Below are positions 12,136-23,047 of a stretch of DNA of 64,000 nucleotides, piece by piece (within the stretch, counting starts at the first letter, position 1; each line of letters starts with the position of its first letter). The DNA is from Citrus sinensis. Lineage: Eukaryota; Streptophyta; Magnoliopsida; Sapindales; Rutaceae. The stretch is taken from positions 23,719,001 through 23,783,000 of the forward strand of contig NC_068563.1 in NCBI RefSeq assembly GCF_022201045.2, read 5' to 3'. The position numbers were made by a program, and so were the translations under genes. The notes beneath the pieces are model-generated. The model was not told the origin of the DNA. It made no database searches and worked only from the letters and a program-made list of their open reading frames with translations.

Positions 12136-12949
12136 TGTTTGGTGTTTTAAGTAGATTTTGGGTGTAAGAGAAAGCGGCAAAACCTAACTAAAATAATGAA
12201 TTTATTTTCAGGATACAGAGTGCCTCTCTTAATCGAAGTGTGTGGCTTGTTTTAGGTTTTTATGGAGATGAAGAAGAGTACAAAGAAGTTGGTTATGGCG
12301 AGAGGTTCACATCTAGAGTGAGAGAGCTTGAAATGGTGCCTTAGACTAGCAAAACAACAAAAGGAAGTTAAAGGTGGAGTTGGGGGCGGTCGACAACCCC
12401 ACTCCAACACTCAAGTCAGCTTCTTGAACTTGTTTATAGTGTCAAGAGCTTGTAAGCTCTTGAAAATGGTGGCTGGAGGTTGAAGAAAACCTCAGCCTTT
12501 TTAGTGGAGTGGGTGTGTTTGGTGATGATTGACAAAAACAGACCTTAGTGTCCTTATATATGGAGTATCCTGGCTGCCTTGCCACGTGACACCTTTCTAG
12601 TGGTGATTTAGCTATCTTTTTCAAGATTCTTTCGTCCTTTTATCTTTATCATGATTTTTGGGGCGTTAGGAGCATGTTTGAGGTGCCAAAAAGTTGTTAT
12701 TTGGCATGGCTTGTCTTCTTGTACATGTGGTGGCATGTGTTGTCTTAGCAGCTTTTGGCCGTGGCAGCTGAGGACCATGTCCTTGGTGTGCTGTCTTTTG
12801 TATATGTGACAACCAGCTGTCCCCTATTTTCCAACAAGATATTTCCCATTTGATCTTGCCAAATCAAATATTCTCTTTGGACGATGGAGATATTCTCATG
12901 GTTGATATTTTGGAGACTTTTCTTTACCACCTCTCTGGCATAGAAAAAA
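12136..12949 (+). repeat. Dispersed ~0.8-kb repeat, copy 1
   Basis: Near-identical over its whole length to 19710-20565 in the same orientation, beginning TGTTTGGTGTTTTAAGTAGA and ending around GGAGACTTTTCTTTA-CAC-TCTGGCATAG. Copies differ by scattered substitutions and small indels (for example a ~25-bp piece with GTGTATGCTACAGTG present only in copy 2). No terminal inverted repeat or transposase domain is visible. Open frames across it are not conserved between the copies. It may be the 3' or LTR part of a retroelement. Sequence just after copy 1 (12942-13050) repeats part of the flank. Confidence 0.75.
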
Positions 12950-13969
12950 CTAAAATATGAAGGTCATTATAAAAAACAAACTTTTGATGAAAGATATAGA
13001 AAAAACTAAAATATGAAGGTCATTATAAAAAACTTACTTTTTATCAAGATTTTTTTATTCTTTTCATATTTTTTTGTCAAAATTTTATAACTCTATTTTT
13101 TTATCAAAGTAGAGCTGTCCTTGTTTTTCATATTATTTATTTACTCATTTTTTATTATTATTAATTTTTTTTTTTGGCTCTGAATCTGCGATCTACTTCT
13201 ATAATTTTCTCGACTCTTAACTTGCTCAAACTATTAAGCCACTTAGTGCGTAGGCGCCAAAGTGGCAAATAATTTCTATTTGGTAAAGAAGTACTAGCAG
13301 AGACCAGCACTTTCTAACAAAATATGACTTGTTGACTGCTACCCTAATCCCAGTAATAATTGCCTAGAATCATAGAATAATGTTCCCTTAGAATCACGAA
13401 ATATCATTTGAAGACACCGTTAAACCCCCAAAACATCGCCCCAGGGAAAAAAATGGCCCCAAATTGTACTTAGTTAATTTGTATTTTACTTTGATCCAAA
13501 GGATATTTAAAGGAGCATACCCAAATAGAATCAGATTTATCTCAAGATTATTAGATTTAAAATAGCTCGAAATGGCTAGCTAGTTACAAAGATAACAACA
13601 ATATGTGGCAACCATGCACGTCTCACAGTCGGCAATCGACAATCCTAATCATTAAATTAAGAGTAGAGAAACGGTGTGTGTGTGTGTGTGTGTAAAGCAA
13701 GCAACTTCATTAAATTATTAAATTATGCAAGCAACTTCATGGTCCTCACGCTTCATTTAGTGTCATAATTAAGCCCTTAAATTTTGTCGTTAAAGCTTTC
13801 TTTCAACAACATTGTAGAAAATGACTCCTACCCAAAACCGGCTTCTAATTCAAATCTCTCAATAGGCAGAGATAAGATAGGGACGCTTACCAGAAAAACC
13901 TTCTAGCTAACAAAAAATTAACATGCGATCCTAATTGCCACAATAAATCAAACTCTTTCAAAATTTGAG
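12950..13969. other. Intergenic stretch before the first OVATE gene
   Basis: No gene is seen. It holds a direct repeat of the AGAAAAAACTAAAATATGAAGG type at 12943-13035, a (GT)10 microsatellite at 13674-13693, and a short duplicated motif GCAAGCAACTTCATTAAATTATTAAATTAT / GCAAGCAACTTCAT around 13698-13740. The distal promoter of the OVATE gene at 14054 lies here. Confidence 0.4.
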
Positions 13970-13976
13970 TATATAA
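13970..13976 (+). promoter_or_regulatory. TATA box of the OVATE gene at 14054
   Basis: TATATAA lies about 30 bp before the pyrimidine-rich (CT)n tract (about 13998-14041) that forms the presumed leader and 78 bp before the start codon. Position and sequence fit a plant TATA box. Confidence 0.5.
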
Positions 13977-14045
13977 CATCTTGCATTGCAAAACTCATCT
14001 CCCTCTCTCTGTTTCTCTCTTTCTCTCTTTCTCTCTTTCTTATCA

Positions 14046-14057
14046 ATGATCATATGA
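14046..14057 (+). promoter_or_regulatory. Minimal upstream ORF overlapping the OVATE start codon
   Basis: The leader contains ATG ATC ATA TGA. The TGA (14055-14057) overlaps the main ATG (14054-14056) as ATGA, so ribosomes using the upstream ATG end exactly on the main start. This could lower or regulate translation by reinitiation. Confidence 0.45.
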
Positions 14058-14590
14058 CCGCCAATAAGAACAAAAAAAACCTCCTCAAAACCATATGCAC
14101 AGCCAAAGTCATTGGCTGTGGCTGTGGCTGCGGCAAGCCTAAACTTTCTGATGTACATGAGCCAACACCAAAACCTAAAAGAGCCTCCAATGAAATTATT
14201 TCCCACAATCCCAAACCTTGTTCATCTTCGAGTTCTGGTTACAAAAACACTAGTGAAGATTACACTTCCGTTACTACTCAAAACTCTGAATACGAAACCG
14301 ATCTGAAAGTCCCAAAAGTACTCAGCCCTTGCCCTAAAATTGTTGATAGCATTGCTGTTGTGAAGGATTCAAATGACCCATATGAAGATTTTCGACGCTC
14401 GATGCTGCAAATGATCATGGAGAAAGAAATCTACTCAAATGATGATCTTAAAGAGCTTCTTAATTGCTTCTTGCAGCTGAATTCTCCTAGTAACCATGAT
14501 GTTATCGTTCAAGCTTTCACAGGGGTTTGGAATGAGGCCGTTTCCAAGAGTCCAAAGAAACCCTGTGATGATCAGTCACATGAATCCTAG
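14054..14590 (+). CDS. OFP: OVATE family protein (short OFP6-like type)
   Basis: A single-exon gene of 178 residues. OVATE family proteins are plant-specific transcriptional co-repressors that bind TALE homeodomain and TRM proteins and restrain cell elongation and organ shape. The N-terminus is basic and carries a GCGCGCGKPKLSDV element (about 21-34) typical of several short OFPs. The middle is Ser-rich and low complexity. The C-terminal OVATE domain runs from DPYEDFRRSMLQMI (about 108-121) through LLNCFLQLNSPSNHDVIVQA (about 135-154) to the FTGVW end. Length is typical for a short OFP. ATG 14054 is preceded by a 3-codon upstream ORF that ends on it. A second OFP faces it 982 bp downstream. 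Exact OFP number is uncertain. Confidence 0.93.
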   Translation: MTANKNKKNLLKTICTAKVIGCGCGCGKPKLSDVHEPTPKPKRASNEIISHNPKPCSSSSSGYKNTSEDYTSVTTQNSEYETDLKVPKVLSPCPKIVDSIAVVKDSNDPYEDFRRSMLQMIMEKEIYSNDDLKELLNCFLQLNSPSNHDVIVQAFTGVWNEAVSKSPKKPCDDQSHES

Positions 14591-15572
14591 CTACCTAGAT
14601 TGGTTACGTACGAGTGGCCATCTAAAGACTTTGATTTCATACGTGGGAAACTGCATGGGGTTGGTCAAGACAATCTCAGAGAAGGAAATCGGGGTTTGTA
14701 TGGTGCTGAAAGAAAGATGTACGTACACATACATGTTGCAGTTCTGCAAGTTGTGATTTTGACATTAATAACGGTTGAGAGTCAAGGGGTTTTTTAATTT
14801 TGTTTATAATGTGAAATTGTGGTATGTATATTTGGTTATGTTTTTGACCATTCATATATGCATATCTAAAATATTCAAGATTGTCATTTATAAGTAGTTG
14901 GCTATATTTGCTGGGAGGCTTTTTGTTCAATATGATTATACAACTGTGGCTTGTTAGAGTTTACATTTACCGCCACAAATATAAATTTGTCTTTCATTAA
15001 TTAATTTGCAAATATCATGAGAGATCAATTATTCAGCAACTTTATTTTGAGTCCTTGTTCAAAATTTTCTAGCTAGACACTGTCTAAAATTTTCGTCGAT
15101 CCCTTGTACGATCAGAATAATTGAGATCTGCTTGGTTACCATTTTGATAGATGAAATGCATAGAGCATAGTGATAATACTGGATTCCTCGTCTTTGTTAG
15201 ATTAATTAATAAGAATATGATAAAAAAAATTAAAAAAAATAATAAGAATATGATCTTATTATATCGTATAGCTATGATTAACGCATGCTTTTGCCACCCA
15301 ATACTTCGTTTCTACATAATTATTGTTATTTGAGGGCATGATATAGACTGATAATAATTGATTTCAATTGACTAGTTAATGATAAAGTTACAAACACATT
15401 GTATATAAACTCGTGTGTATAAAATGATGTAGCATGAAATGATTAGTTGAAAAATCAGACCTTTGTTTTGGTTCTTCTAATCAGTGAATCAGTCGAACAC
15501 TCTAGCTTGCAAATTCTCTAAATAAATTGGTAGATCATAACTATCGAATATAAAAAATATAGATCAGTTACG
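14591..15572. other. Region between the two convergent OVATE genes
   Basis: AT-rich sequence with the 3'UTRs of the two facing genes. The short frames at 14600-14930 are in non-coding 3' sequence without a domain. I see no repeat boundary or RNA gene. Confidence 0.45.
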
Positions 15573-16133
15573 TCACTTGTTGTTTGGAGATGAAGAAGAA
15601 GCAGCAGCACAATAGGAGAAGGAACAAGAAGAAGAAATGCCTTGGCTAAAAATATCAATGAATGCCCCCACAATAATGCCATGGTTCTTCTTCTTATTCA
15701 TCCTCAAAAACAAAGCCAACAACTCCTCTAGATGCTCCCAATACTTTAGTCCATAAGCCTCAACCATTTCCTCCATCGATCTTCGAAAATCCGAGTAAGC
15801 GTCCTCAGAATCTATGGCTAGGGCAACACAATCCTTGAATTGGAACTTAGCTGTCTCTAGTATTGAACCTGTGTTACCCGGCTGGAAATGCAGTCTCTTT
15901 GATCTCAACGCCTTAATGGCCATCTCAAGCAACTCTTCTCCGGCATCCCCCGCCGTCAACGCCTGTAGTTGACACGTGGCTGTATCACATACGTTAACAG
16001 AGTTGAGACTACTCTTAGGCATGTTGCTTTTGGTTGGGTATGAAATGATTTTGAAGTGCTTCAAAGCTGGCCATTTCCATGAAATTTTGATTTTGGTATT
16101 TTGCAAATCCTTGAGGAATAAAGAGAGTTTCAT
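15573..16133 (-). CDS. OFP: OVATE family protein (OFP13/15/18-like type)
   Basis: A single-exon gene. The frame is open from 16241, but I choose ATG 16133, giving 186 residues, because it yields the MKL-x-FL N-terminus common in this OFP subgroup; the upstream 36 residues look like translated leader. After a Trp-containing N-terminal element (KISWKWPALKHF, 16-27) there is a variable region, then the OVATE domain: DAYSDFRRSMEEMVEAYGL (111-129), LEELLALFLRMNKKKNHGII (135-154) and the FIDIF end (158-162). The tail is Ser-rich and Cys-containing. Expected role is transcriptional co-repression of growth genes through TALE or TRM partners. It is not a recent duplicate of the OFP at 14054: outside the domain the two share little, and even inside they differ widely. 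Confidence 0.92.
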   Translation of the reverse strand: MKLSLFLKDLQNTKIKISWKWPALKHFKIISYPTKSNMPKSSLNSVNVCDTATCQLQALTAGDAGEELLEMAIKALRSKRLHFQPGNTGSILETAKFQFKDCVALAIDSEDAYSDFRRSMEEMVEAYGLKYWEHLEELLALFLRMNKKKNHGIIVGAFIDIFSQGISSSCSFSYCAAASSSSPNNK

Positions 16134-17636
16134 GTCTGTGGAGAAAGTGAATTCACATGCATGTGCACGTTTTGATGTTGAATTTATAATATGAAGTGTT
16201 GTGACGTTAATGATAGGAAAATGTTTGATATGGTCTTTCATGGTGAGAATTATTGCAGCTTTTTCAAATTGATTCTTTGATTTTTATTTTTATTTTTTTG
16301 GTTTGGAGAAAGTGTAAAATGTTTTACTGTTTGATGTAACCTTTCAATATAAATTACTAGCATACGGGTTCGTTGCGCAAAACAATCATCCCGTGACAAT
16401 ATGCATGCTCAATTTACTTTAAAAAAAAAATAGAAAGAAATTTAATCTTGTATTGTATGATTAGTATTATTTTAAATATTTGGCTACCAATGACAAACTT
16501 CATTCAACAACATCCATTCTTGTTCTTTATTATTACTCAAATTAGGTAATTGTGATTGTATAGAACATTCATTGCCAACTAACTATACCTAGAGGGCAAA
16601 AGAGAGTTATTATACTACTATTAAGAAAAAGAGCTCCCTTATAATTAACATTAAATAGAAATTACACGAAATGTGCAATATTAGAATTATACATTTAGAT
16701 TAATTCCCGCTTAAGTTTAAAGAAAAAAGGATAATAAAGAATATCGAATCAATGATAGCTAGTGACAAATGATAACGTATTAATTCTAAGCAAATTCTCT
16801 AAGAAGTGCATGTGGTACCTACTCATAACGACACATTTCGCAATAGTAATTATCATCTAATTTGCTTTCTAATTGTCTGGTCACATTTATATCAAAGAGT
16901 AGGTGGTGGCTGATTTAATTGCAATAAAATGAATCGGTGAAATCTTTCATATTCCAGATAGCTTACGTACCAAGAACGAATGCATTCAATTTTTACACCA
17001 GAAATTCTTTCCCATTAACTGAAGTGGATCAACTACCACATTTTAGAACATGTCTCAGTCGTCGTGCATGAAATTATAATGAGTGGCATTAATCATATCT
17101 TGGCAACTGTTTCTAATTAAAGCTCGAGCGATGGCTAATTGGCTATGGCCAATGGGCTTAATTTGTTTTATATTTAATAAAATTTAGACGTTTATTGTTT
17201 CTGTCTTTATTACAACTTTTTTTTTTCTTTTCGTACGAATGATACTCAAATTTTATTAAGGGAAGAAGAGAGTAAAGAAATACAGGACTTGTTAAATAAG
17301 TTTATATTATAACTTGTTTGTTTGCCATTAATTCTTTCATTTGCGCATGACTAAATTAGACTAATCATTAGAATTGGACTGTAATAAGTTTAAAAGATTC
17401 AATTGAGTCCCAACTACCCAGTGGCACACACCAATAATTTGATGAATTTTTATTATAACTAAAATTACTTATTGCTCTAGTTAGCCACCCAATAAATAAA
17501 TGTCACCTCAATTGAAACTCATAGATTAACATGTCTAATATTACTCATACTCATATTTAAAATGCAATTTGTCCTGTATATTTTAAGCCTTTGATATCAT
17601 ACTTGCAAACGCTAAATTAGCTCATGTTAAGGGGAG
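16134..17636. other. Upstream region of the second OVATE gene; otherwise nothing seen
   Basis: Holds the minus-strand promoter of the OFP at 16133 (a TATA-like stretch near 16348-16356 on the + strand) and unstructured AT-rich sequence. Confidence 0.4.
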
Positions 17637-18176
17637 TATGGTGGGCAAAAAAGCCCGGGCCGGCCCAATCCAGGCCCACGGGCTGCATGAGGGCCTGGAC
17701 AAGTGCCCAAGAAAAAAGCCCAGGCCCACTGTTTTAAAAAAATAAATTTATAAATTAAAATAATATAATTAAAATTGAAAAGTAATTTAAAGAAAACTTA
17801 AATTCTTAACTTATAAATAAATGATGATTCAAAAAAACTAAATTTATGATACTAAATTCTCTCTTTTGTGTTAATTAAATAAGAGAGTGTTTGGATTAGA
17901 GAATTCAGTATTAAAGAAATTTAAAGTTATGAGCTTTTATTTGCTTTATTTATTATTTTACTTTGAAATATTTATTTTCTTTAATTTATTTATGATTATA
18001 ATAACTTGTTAATCATTAATTTACTTCAAATTTATAATAATTTTAAAAAAATAAATAAAGCCCAAATCAGCCCTGAGCCCAGCCCAGGCCCGCAATGGGC
18101 CCGGCCCCAAGCCCTCACACTAAACTTAAAGTGGGCTTGAAAAAGTCTAGCCCAAGCCCAATGTTTGTCATCCCTA
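17637..18176 (+). mobile_element. Non-autonomous Ac-like hAT element, copy 1
   Basis: 540 bp bounded by a perfect 8-bp target-site duplication, AAGGGGAG (17629-17636 and 18177-18184). The left end reads TATGGTGGGCAAA and the right end TTTGTCATCCCTA, so the terminal inverted repeat is close to TAGGGRTGGCAAA, like Ac/Ds (TAGGGATGAAA). GC-rich subterminal blocks full of GGCCC/GGGCC motifs flank an AT-rich core without an ORF. The same element occurs inverted at 45385-45930, alignable end to end. Confidence 0.85.
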
Positions 18177-18342
18177 AAGGGGAGGGCGAATAGAGAACAT
18201 ATATAACCCAATTTATCCATGCCCATTTTCCCGAATTTTCTCCACATGCTCCGTTCTTGAAACGCTGATAGGACAACTACTCATAGTGGAAGTTTGTTTG
18301 GATCAGTCCACCATTAAATGGATAACCCGCTCAGGCCCAAAT

Positions 18343-18367
18343 CCCCCCCCCGCCCCCCCCCCCCCCC
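18343..18367 (+). repeat. C tract (C9 G C15)
   Basis: Nine C, one G and fifteen C in a row. The complementary strand could form a G-quadruplex and this strand an i-motif. Length may be affected by sequencing slippage. Confidence 0.8.
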
Positions 18368-19709
18368 AAAACCATCAAAAAGTGAAACTATTAGCACCCT
18401 TCCTTTAAATAAAATTATAGTTTAAAATAAATAAGAATTAAACAGACGTAATTTTTTTTAATCCAATAAATTACTTGCATTCATAATCAATCATTTTTCA
18501 ATTTTTTACATGTTACTTCTTATTTAACTAAAATAAATTGTACAAATTTAGAATAATCTATTTTTTTTATATTTTTATTGATTAAATATTTTTATACTTA
18601 AGATTGTCTTTAAATTAAAATTTAAAATATGTGTAATTTAAGCCAATGATTAACAATAAAAGAATTCTTCACTTAAAAAAACTTTTTAATTTGTGTGTAG
18701 GGTAATAAAAAGATTCCAAAAGAAATTAAAAAAATAGCACATTACTGCTTTGAGTTTTAACAATAAAAAATTAATTGAAAAATTAGAAGTATTTTTTAAA
18801 AAATAAGGATATCTTTAGAAATAATATAAATATAACTAAAGAAAGGGCTTCTTGAAGAGATTAGAAGGGTACCAATAGTCCAACTCAAAAAAAAAGAAAA
18901 GACTTACAAATCCCCATCAACTATCATTCTCTCCATCGATTTTTAAGTTATTAGCCAATCAATGAATAAGTTTTTTTTTTTAGGTGATTATATAATTCAG
19001 TGTACCAAATATCAATATAATAGTGAAAAAAATGGAGATATATTGATGTTGCAATTAAAAGTTTGTCAAATCAAATTAGAGAAAAAGATAAAAATGTCTA
19101 TTCTTAAATTAAAAGAAATTATCATCCCAAATAGATTTGATCCTATTTCAAGAATGAGTTAAGCAAGTTCCAATCACTAAGGCTTCATTTAGTATATCTT
19201 TTCAAATATAGCTTATTCAAGTAAAGCTTTATAAGTAAGTGTTTTCACCAAATTTTCGCTAGGATCCAATTCGTACCAATTGAGTAGTGCTCACCAAATC
19301 CAGCCGAAATCTAACTCAAACAAATAAATTTATATTTAAAGGGAGCTTGTGCTTAGTTTGGGATTAGGTGTGTTTTTCTTATGTTTGGGTATGTGGTTTA
19401 GTTGAGGTACCCTAAGTGGTGAGCCAAAAGAACATATAAGAGCTAATCTTGAGAGTAGTTCAAGTGTCCCATAGACTTAGAGTATCTAGGGTAGCTCAGG
19501 TACACTCGTACATGAAACATCGTTCTGGACATCAAATTAGAAATATTGCAAAATGAGCATAACACACAAAGAACACGCCCCATTTACGTGGTTCAGCCTT
19601 TGGCTTATGTTCACGAGAACAAATCACCACCAATCCACTGTATGATTAAAAGTTTACATAAATTTTATATTATAAAATATTAATAAAACAAGCTAGATAG
19701 CTATATAGG
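18368..19709. other. Gene-free AT-rich stretch
   Basis: No gene is supported. Near 19560-19625 there is a motif with TTTACGTGGTTCAGCC and GCTTATGTTCACGAGAAC that I recognise as common in dispersed plant repeats; it directly precedes repeat copy 2 at 19710 and may belong to the same, longer element. Confidence 0.4.
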
Positions 19710-20565
19710 GATGTTTGGTGTTTTAAGTAGATTTTAGGTGCAAGAGAAAGTGGCAAAACCTAACTAAAATAATGAATTTATTTTTGGGATATAGGGTGCC
19801 TCTCCTAATCGAAGTGTGTGGCTTGTTTTAGGTTTTTATGGAGATAAAGAAGAGTACAAAGAGGTTGGTTATGGCGAGAGGTTCACATCCACAATGAGAG
19901 AGCTTGAAATGGTGCCTTAGACCAGCAAAACAACAAAAAGAAGTTAAAGGTGGAGTTGGGGGTGGCCGACGACCACACTCCAACACTCAAGCCAGCTTCT
20001 TGAACTTGTTTATATTGTCAAGAGTTTGTAGGCTTTTGAAAATGGTGGCTGGAGATTGAAGAAGACCTCAGCTTTTTTAGTGGAGTCGGTGTGTTTGGTG
20101 ATGATCGACAAAAGCAGACCTTAGTGCCCTTATATATGGAGTATCATGGTTGCCTTGCCACGCAGCACCTTTCTAGTGGTGATTTAGCTGTCTTTTTCAA
20201 GATTCTTTCGTCTTTTCATCTTTATCATGATTTTTGGAGCGTTAAGAGCATTTTTGAGGTGCAAAAAAGGATGTTATTTGGCATGGCTTGTCTTCTTGTA
20301 CATGTGGTGTATGCTACAGTGTGGTCCAAAACAGCTCTGCAAACATTGTCTTGGCAGCTTTTGGGCGTGGCCGCCGAGGACCATTGTCCTTGGTGTGCTA
20401 TCTTTTGCATATGTGACAACCAGTTGTCCTCTCTTTTTCAGCCAGATATTCCTCATTTGATCTTACCAAATCAATTATTCTCTTTGGGCGATGGAGATAT
20501 TCTCATGGTTGATATTTTGGAGACTTTTCTTTATCACATTACTTCTGGCATAGCGTATCCAACGT
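19710..20565 (+). repeat. Dispersed ~0.8-kb repeat, copy 2
   Basis: Second copy of the repeat at 12136. It continues past the point where copy 1 loses similarity, with AGCGTATCCAACGTACCAGC and a further ~50 bp before AT-rich flank. An open frame at 20091-20609 (172 codons) crosses it but is broken in copy 1 and has no domain, so I do not call a gene. Confidence 0.75.
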
Positions 20566-21016
20566 ACCAGCTTAATTATCATGTGTACCCTAGGTCGGAT
20601 ACTCTCTAGTTATTATTTTTAATCATATAATTTTTCATTGACATGTGGCACTGCATTATTAATCTTCAACTACTTCCCCAAATAGTAAGCTTTTACCCAA
20701 AAAAAGATATTAGTTGTTTGGTTGTCGATGAGAATTTATATTAAAAATTATAAAATAGACAAATTTTTAAAATTATGTTATAAAAAAATGAAATAAGAAC
20801 ATAAACAATTGGTATTTTAGAATTACATTTTTTTTAAAAAAAAATCCTCTAAACTCCACTCCTAAAAGTCTAAATTTTAAGTTTTTGTTAATAAAAATAA
20901 AATAGTTTATTTGAGCCTCAAAAGTTTTACTCCAAAAATAACTACATAATAATAAAAATTTTAAACAAAAATTTATAAGATTAAATAAGTACTAATAGTG
21001 TCATACCATACATATA

Positions 21017-21720
21017 CTAAGGTCTTTTTTCTTTTTTACTTAATTGACTTAATTTTAATAAGTTAAGTCATTAAATCTGTTTTTTTTTCAACTTAATGAA
21101 AAATTTTAAACATTAAGTTATTAAGCTGATTTTTTTAACTTTTTGCTTAATTTAAAAAGTCTGAATGATATTATGCAAAATATCATGCAAAATATCCCTA
21201 TTTAATTAATTATTTTTCATCCTTACTTGAATAAAATTTAATAATTAACAGTATTACCAATCTTTATATAACTTGTGATAATATATAGTGGTAGATTATT
21301 ATTATTTTTATCTTTTTATTTTCTTCAAATTAGCAATATTTATCTTCATAAATTTTTATGAATATTTTTCATATAAAAACATCATAAATTATAATAAAAT
21401 TGATTAACATATATAATATAGAATATCAAAGAATTGTATTTAATTGAAAATGATTTATGTTATGATAATATATTATCTTATTTATATTCTTTTAGATATT
21501 TATTATTTGTTTAACATTTATAATTTATAAAGACATAAATGTAAAAATATTAATTTTCAAATTTTTTAAATTAAAAAAATTTAATATTTATTTTTAGCGA
21601 TTCAGAAAAAAAAATATAAATATATCATTCAAATTCAAATTCAAATATTTAGCTCTATTTAAAATTTAGATTAATTTAAATTTATTCAAATTTTAGAGAA
21701 AAAAACAATCGCCTCCTAAG
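21017..21720 (+). mobile_element. ~0.7-kb AT-rich MITE, copy 1
   Basis: Same family as 43845-44611 (inverted) and 44606-45263 (direct). Shared landmarks are the GACTTAATT...TTAAGTCATTAA left arm, the AATATCCCTA..TTAATTAAT block, CTTGTGATAATATATAGT, TTTTCATATAAAAACATCAT and a right end rich in ATTCAAATTC. A CTAAG pentamer occurs at both borders. No coding capacity. The superfamily is uncertain. Confidence 0.6.
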
Positions 21721-22020
21721 CCAATGAATGGACGATCGGGTTATGATAATTTTGAACTCACTTACTATAAGAATGTTCAAAATCTAGAAGGGCATGCCTA
21801 AGTTGACCTCAACTTTGATTCGGTCTTCTCACCTGAATCACGTATGAAACCCAAACTTAGCACTCATTTAATCACTCATTTTTAAGTCAAATTATTTGCC
21901 TTAAAAAAAGTCAATTTACTTGCAAAGAATTTATTTTCTTTAATCACCAATTAAATTCCTTATTAATTTGCAAATGGCACTTTAAAAAAATCAAATTAAT
22001 ATAATTGGGCAAAATTAAAT

Positions 22021-22899
22021 TTAGTACACTTCTAGTCCATATAATACGCCGGCATGTTTCTCCGGTCCGTCGTGGACGAAATACACATCCCTAATTTTTT
22101 GAAAGGCATGCCAGGTCAGAAGGCTATCCGAACCGGCCTGGTGGCACTTCCCGACCGCCCGGCTCACATCCAACGTCCGAGCCACTCGGTCCAGCCCACC
22201 GTACAAGCTCTGACAGAACCGCATAATGTGTTTGACGTCATAAATGTTGTTACCGAAAAACACCCTGAGGACCGTCAAAAACTCGTCTAGGCCACTGGGC
22301 AAGCTCCGGCGCGTGAGGATCTTAACCAGGTACCCGAAATCGTACGCGCTGTGGAACGTGACCCAACTCACCGACTCGTTACAGACGAGTCCCGACGACA
22401 TCATCAACTCGGCGAACCGAACCGAGTCAACGCCTTCCTCCCTGTTGCGCTCAAAGTCAATCCCCTGCAGTCTCAGAAGCTCTATCGAATCCGGCGCGTG
22501 GGCGTCAGTCGCGACATCGAAGTCCCGGAAGTTGAACTCCCAGATGAATTTATTGTTGCCCCCGGAGCCCAAATCCGGCAAGTTACCGGAGGAGTCAGAG
22601 AGAGTGAGGCCCACCTGGATCAAGTTCAAGGCGTCGACGTTGGATTTCAAAACCTTGTAGTGATCGGACGGCTTGCGTTGACGGAAGTAAGGCCTGGTGG
22701 AGGGGTCCACATCGGGTCGGTAGACAAGACCGGGGAATTCGGTGTCCATGGAAATAAAAGGGTACCGATCGATGACTTGGCTGATGAGTTCGAATTCGGA
22801 TTCCAAATTAGACGCCCAGACTTCGCGTATTATAATCGAATTCGATGAGCTGGAATTTGAGCTTGAATCTAAATCCGTAGAAAAATCTCCAGCTCCCAT
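22021..22899 (-). CDS. CAF1: CCR4-associated factor 1 (CAF1) deadenylase
   Basis: An intronless gene of 292 residues encoding a DEDD-family poly(A)-specific 3'-5' exoribonuclease, the catalytic CAF1 subunit of the CCR4-NOT complex. All metal-binding residues are visible: D52 and E54 in SMDTEFPG, D187 in [11 protein letters not shown], and H253/D258 in [10 protein letters not shown]. Other family marks are [13 protein letters not shown] (about 27-39), [20 protein letters not shown] (80-99), WEFNFRDFD (120-128) and the C-terminal [17 protein letters not shown]. The Ser-rich N-terminal 22 residues are variable. Length fits the plant CAF1-9/-11 group, which are often stress-induced. The coding region is much richer in GC than its surroundings, as usual for these intronless plant genes. 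A TATA-rich stretch (about 23033-23047) lies roughly 140 bp upstream. Confidence 0.95.
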   Translation of the reverse strand: MGAGDFSTDLDSSSNSSSSNSIIIREVWASNLESEFELISQVIDRYPFISMDTEFPGLVYRPDVDPSTRPYFRQRKPSDHYKVLKSNVDALNLIQVGLTLSDSSGNLPDLGSGGNNKFIWEFNFRDFDVATDAHAPDSIELLRLQGIDFERNREEGVDSVRFAELMMSSGLVCNESVSWVTFHSAYDFGYLVKILTRRSLPSGLDEFLTVLRVFFGNNIYDVKHIMRFCQSLYGGLDRVARTLDVSRAVGKCHQAGSDSLLTWHAFQKIRDVYFVHDGPEKHAGVLYGLEVY

Positions 22900-23032
22900 G
22901 ATGAGTGATGATCGTCAGCTAATAGCTTGCAGCTCGACGCTTCGCAAGTGAGATTTGAAAGTCTTTACTGTTGCTGGTAACTGCTGTTGCTTGAGAGTTG
23001 AGAGGTGTTTGTGAAAAGTTCTAATAGAGGAA

Positions 23033-23047
23033 TATATATATATAGAG
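23033..23047 (-). promoter_or_regulatory. Probable TATA box of CAF1
   Basis: A run of TA dinucleotides upstream of the minus-strand CAF1 start, followed by another TATA-like motif nearby. Placement about 140 bp before the ATG leaves a leader of ordinary length. Confidence 0.4.

Noticed and set aside
20091-20609. 172-codon open frame
   Set aside because: It lies in the dispersed repeat, is broken in the sister copy at 12.1-12.9 kb, and shows no domain.
22054-22848. Long + strand open frames (up to 165 codons)
   Set aside because: They are antisense shadows of the GC-rich intronless CAF1 gene.
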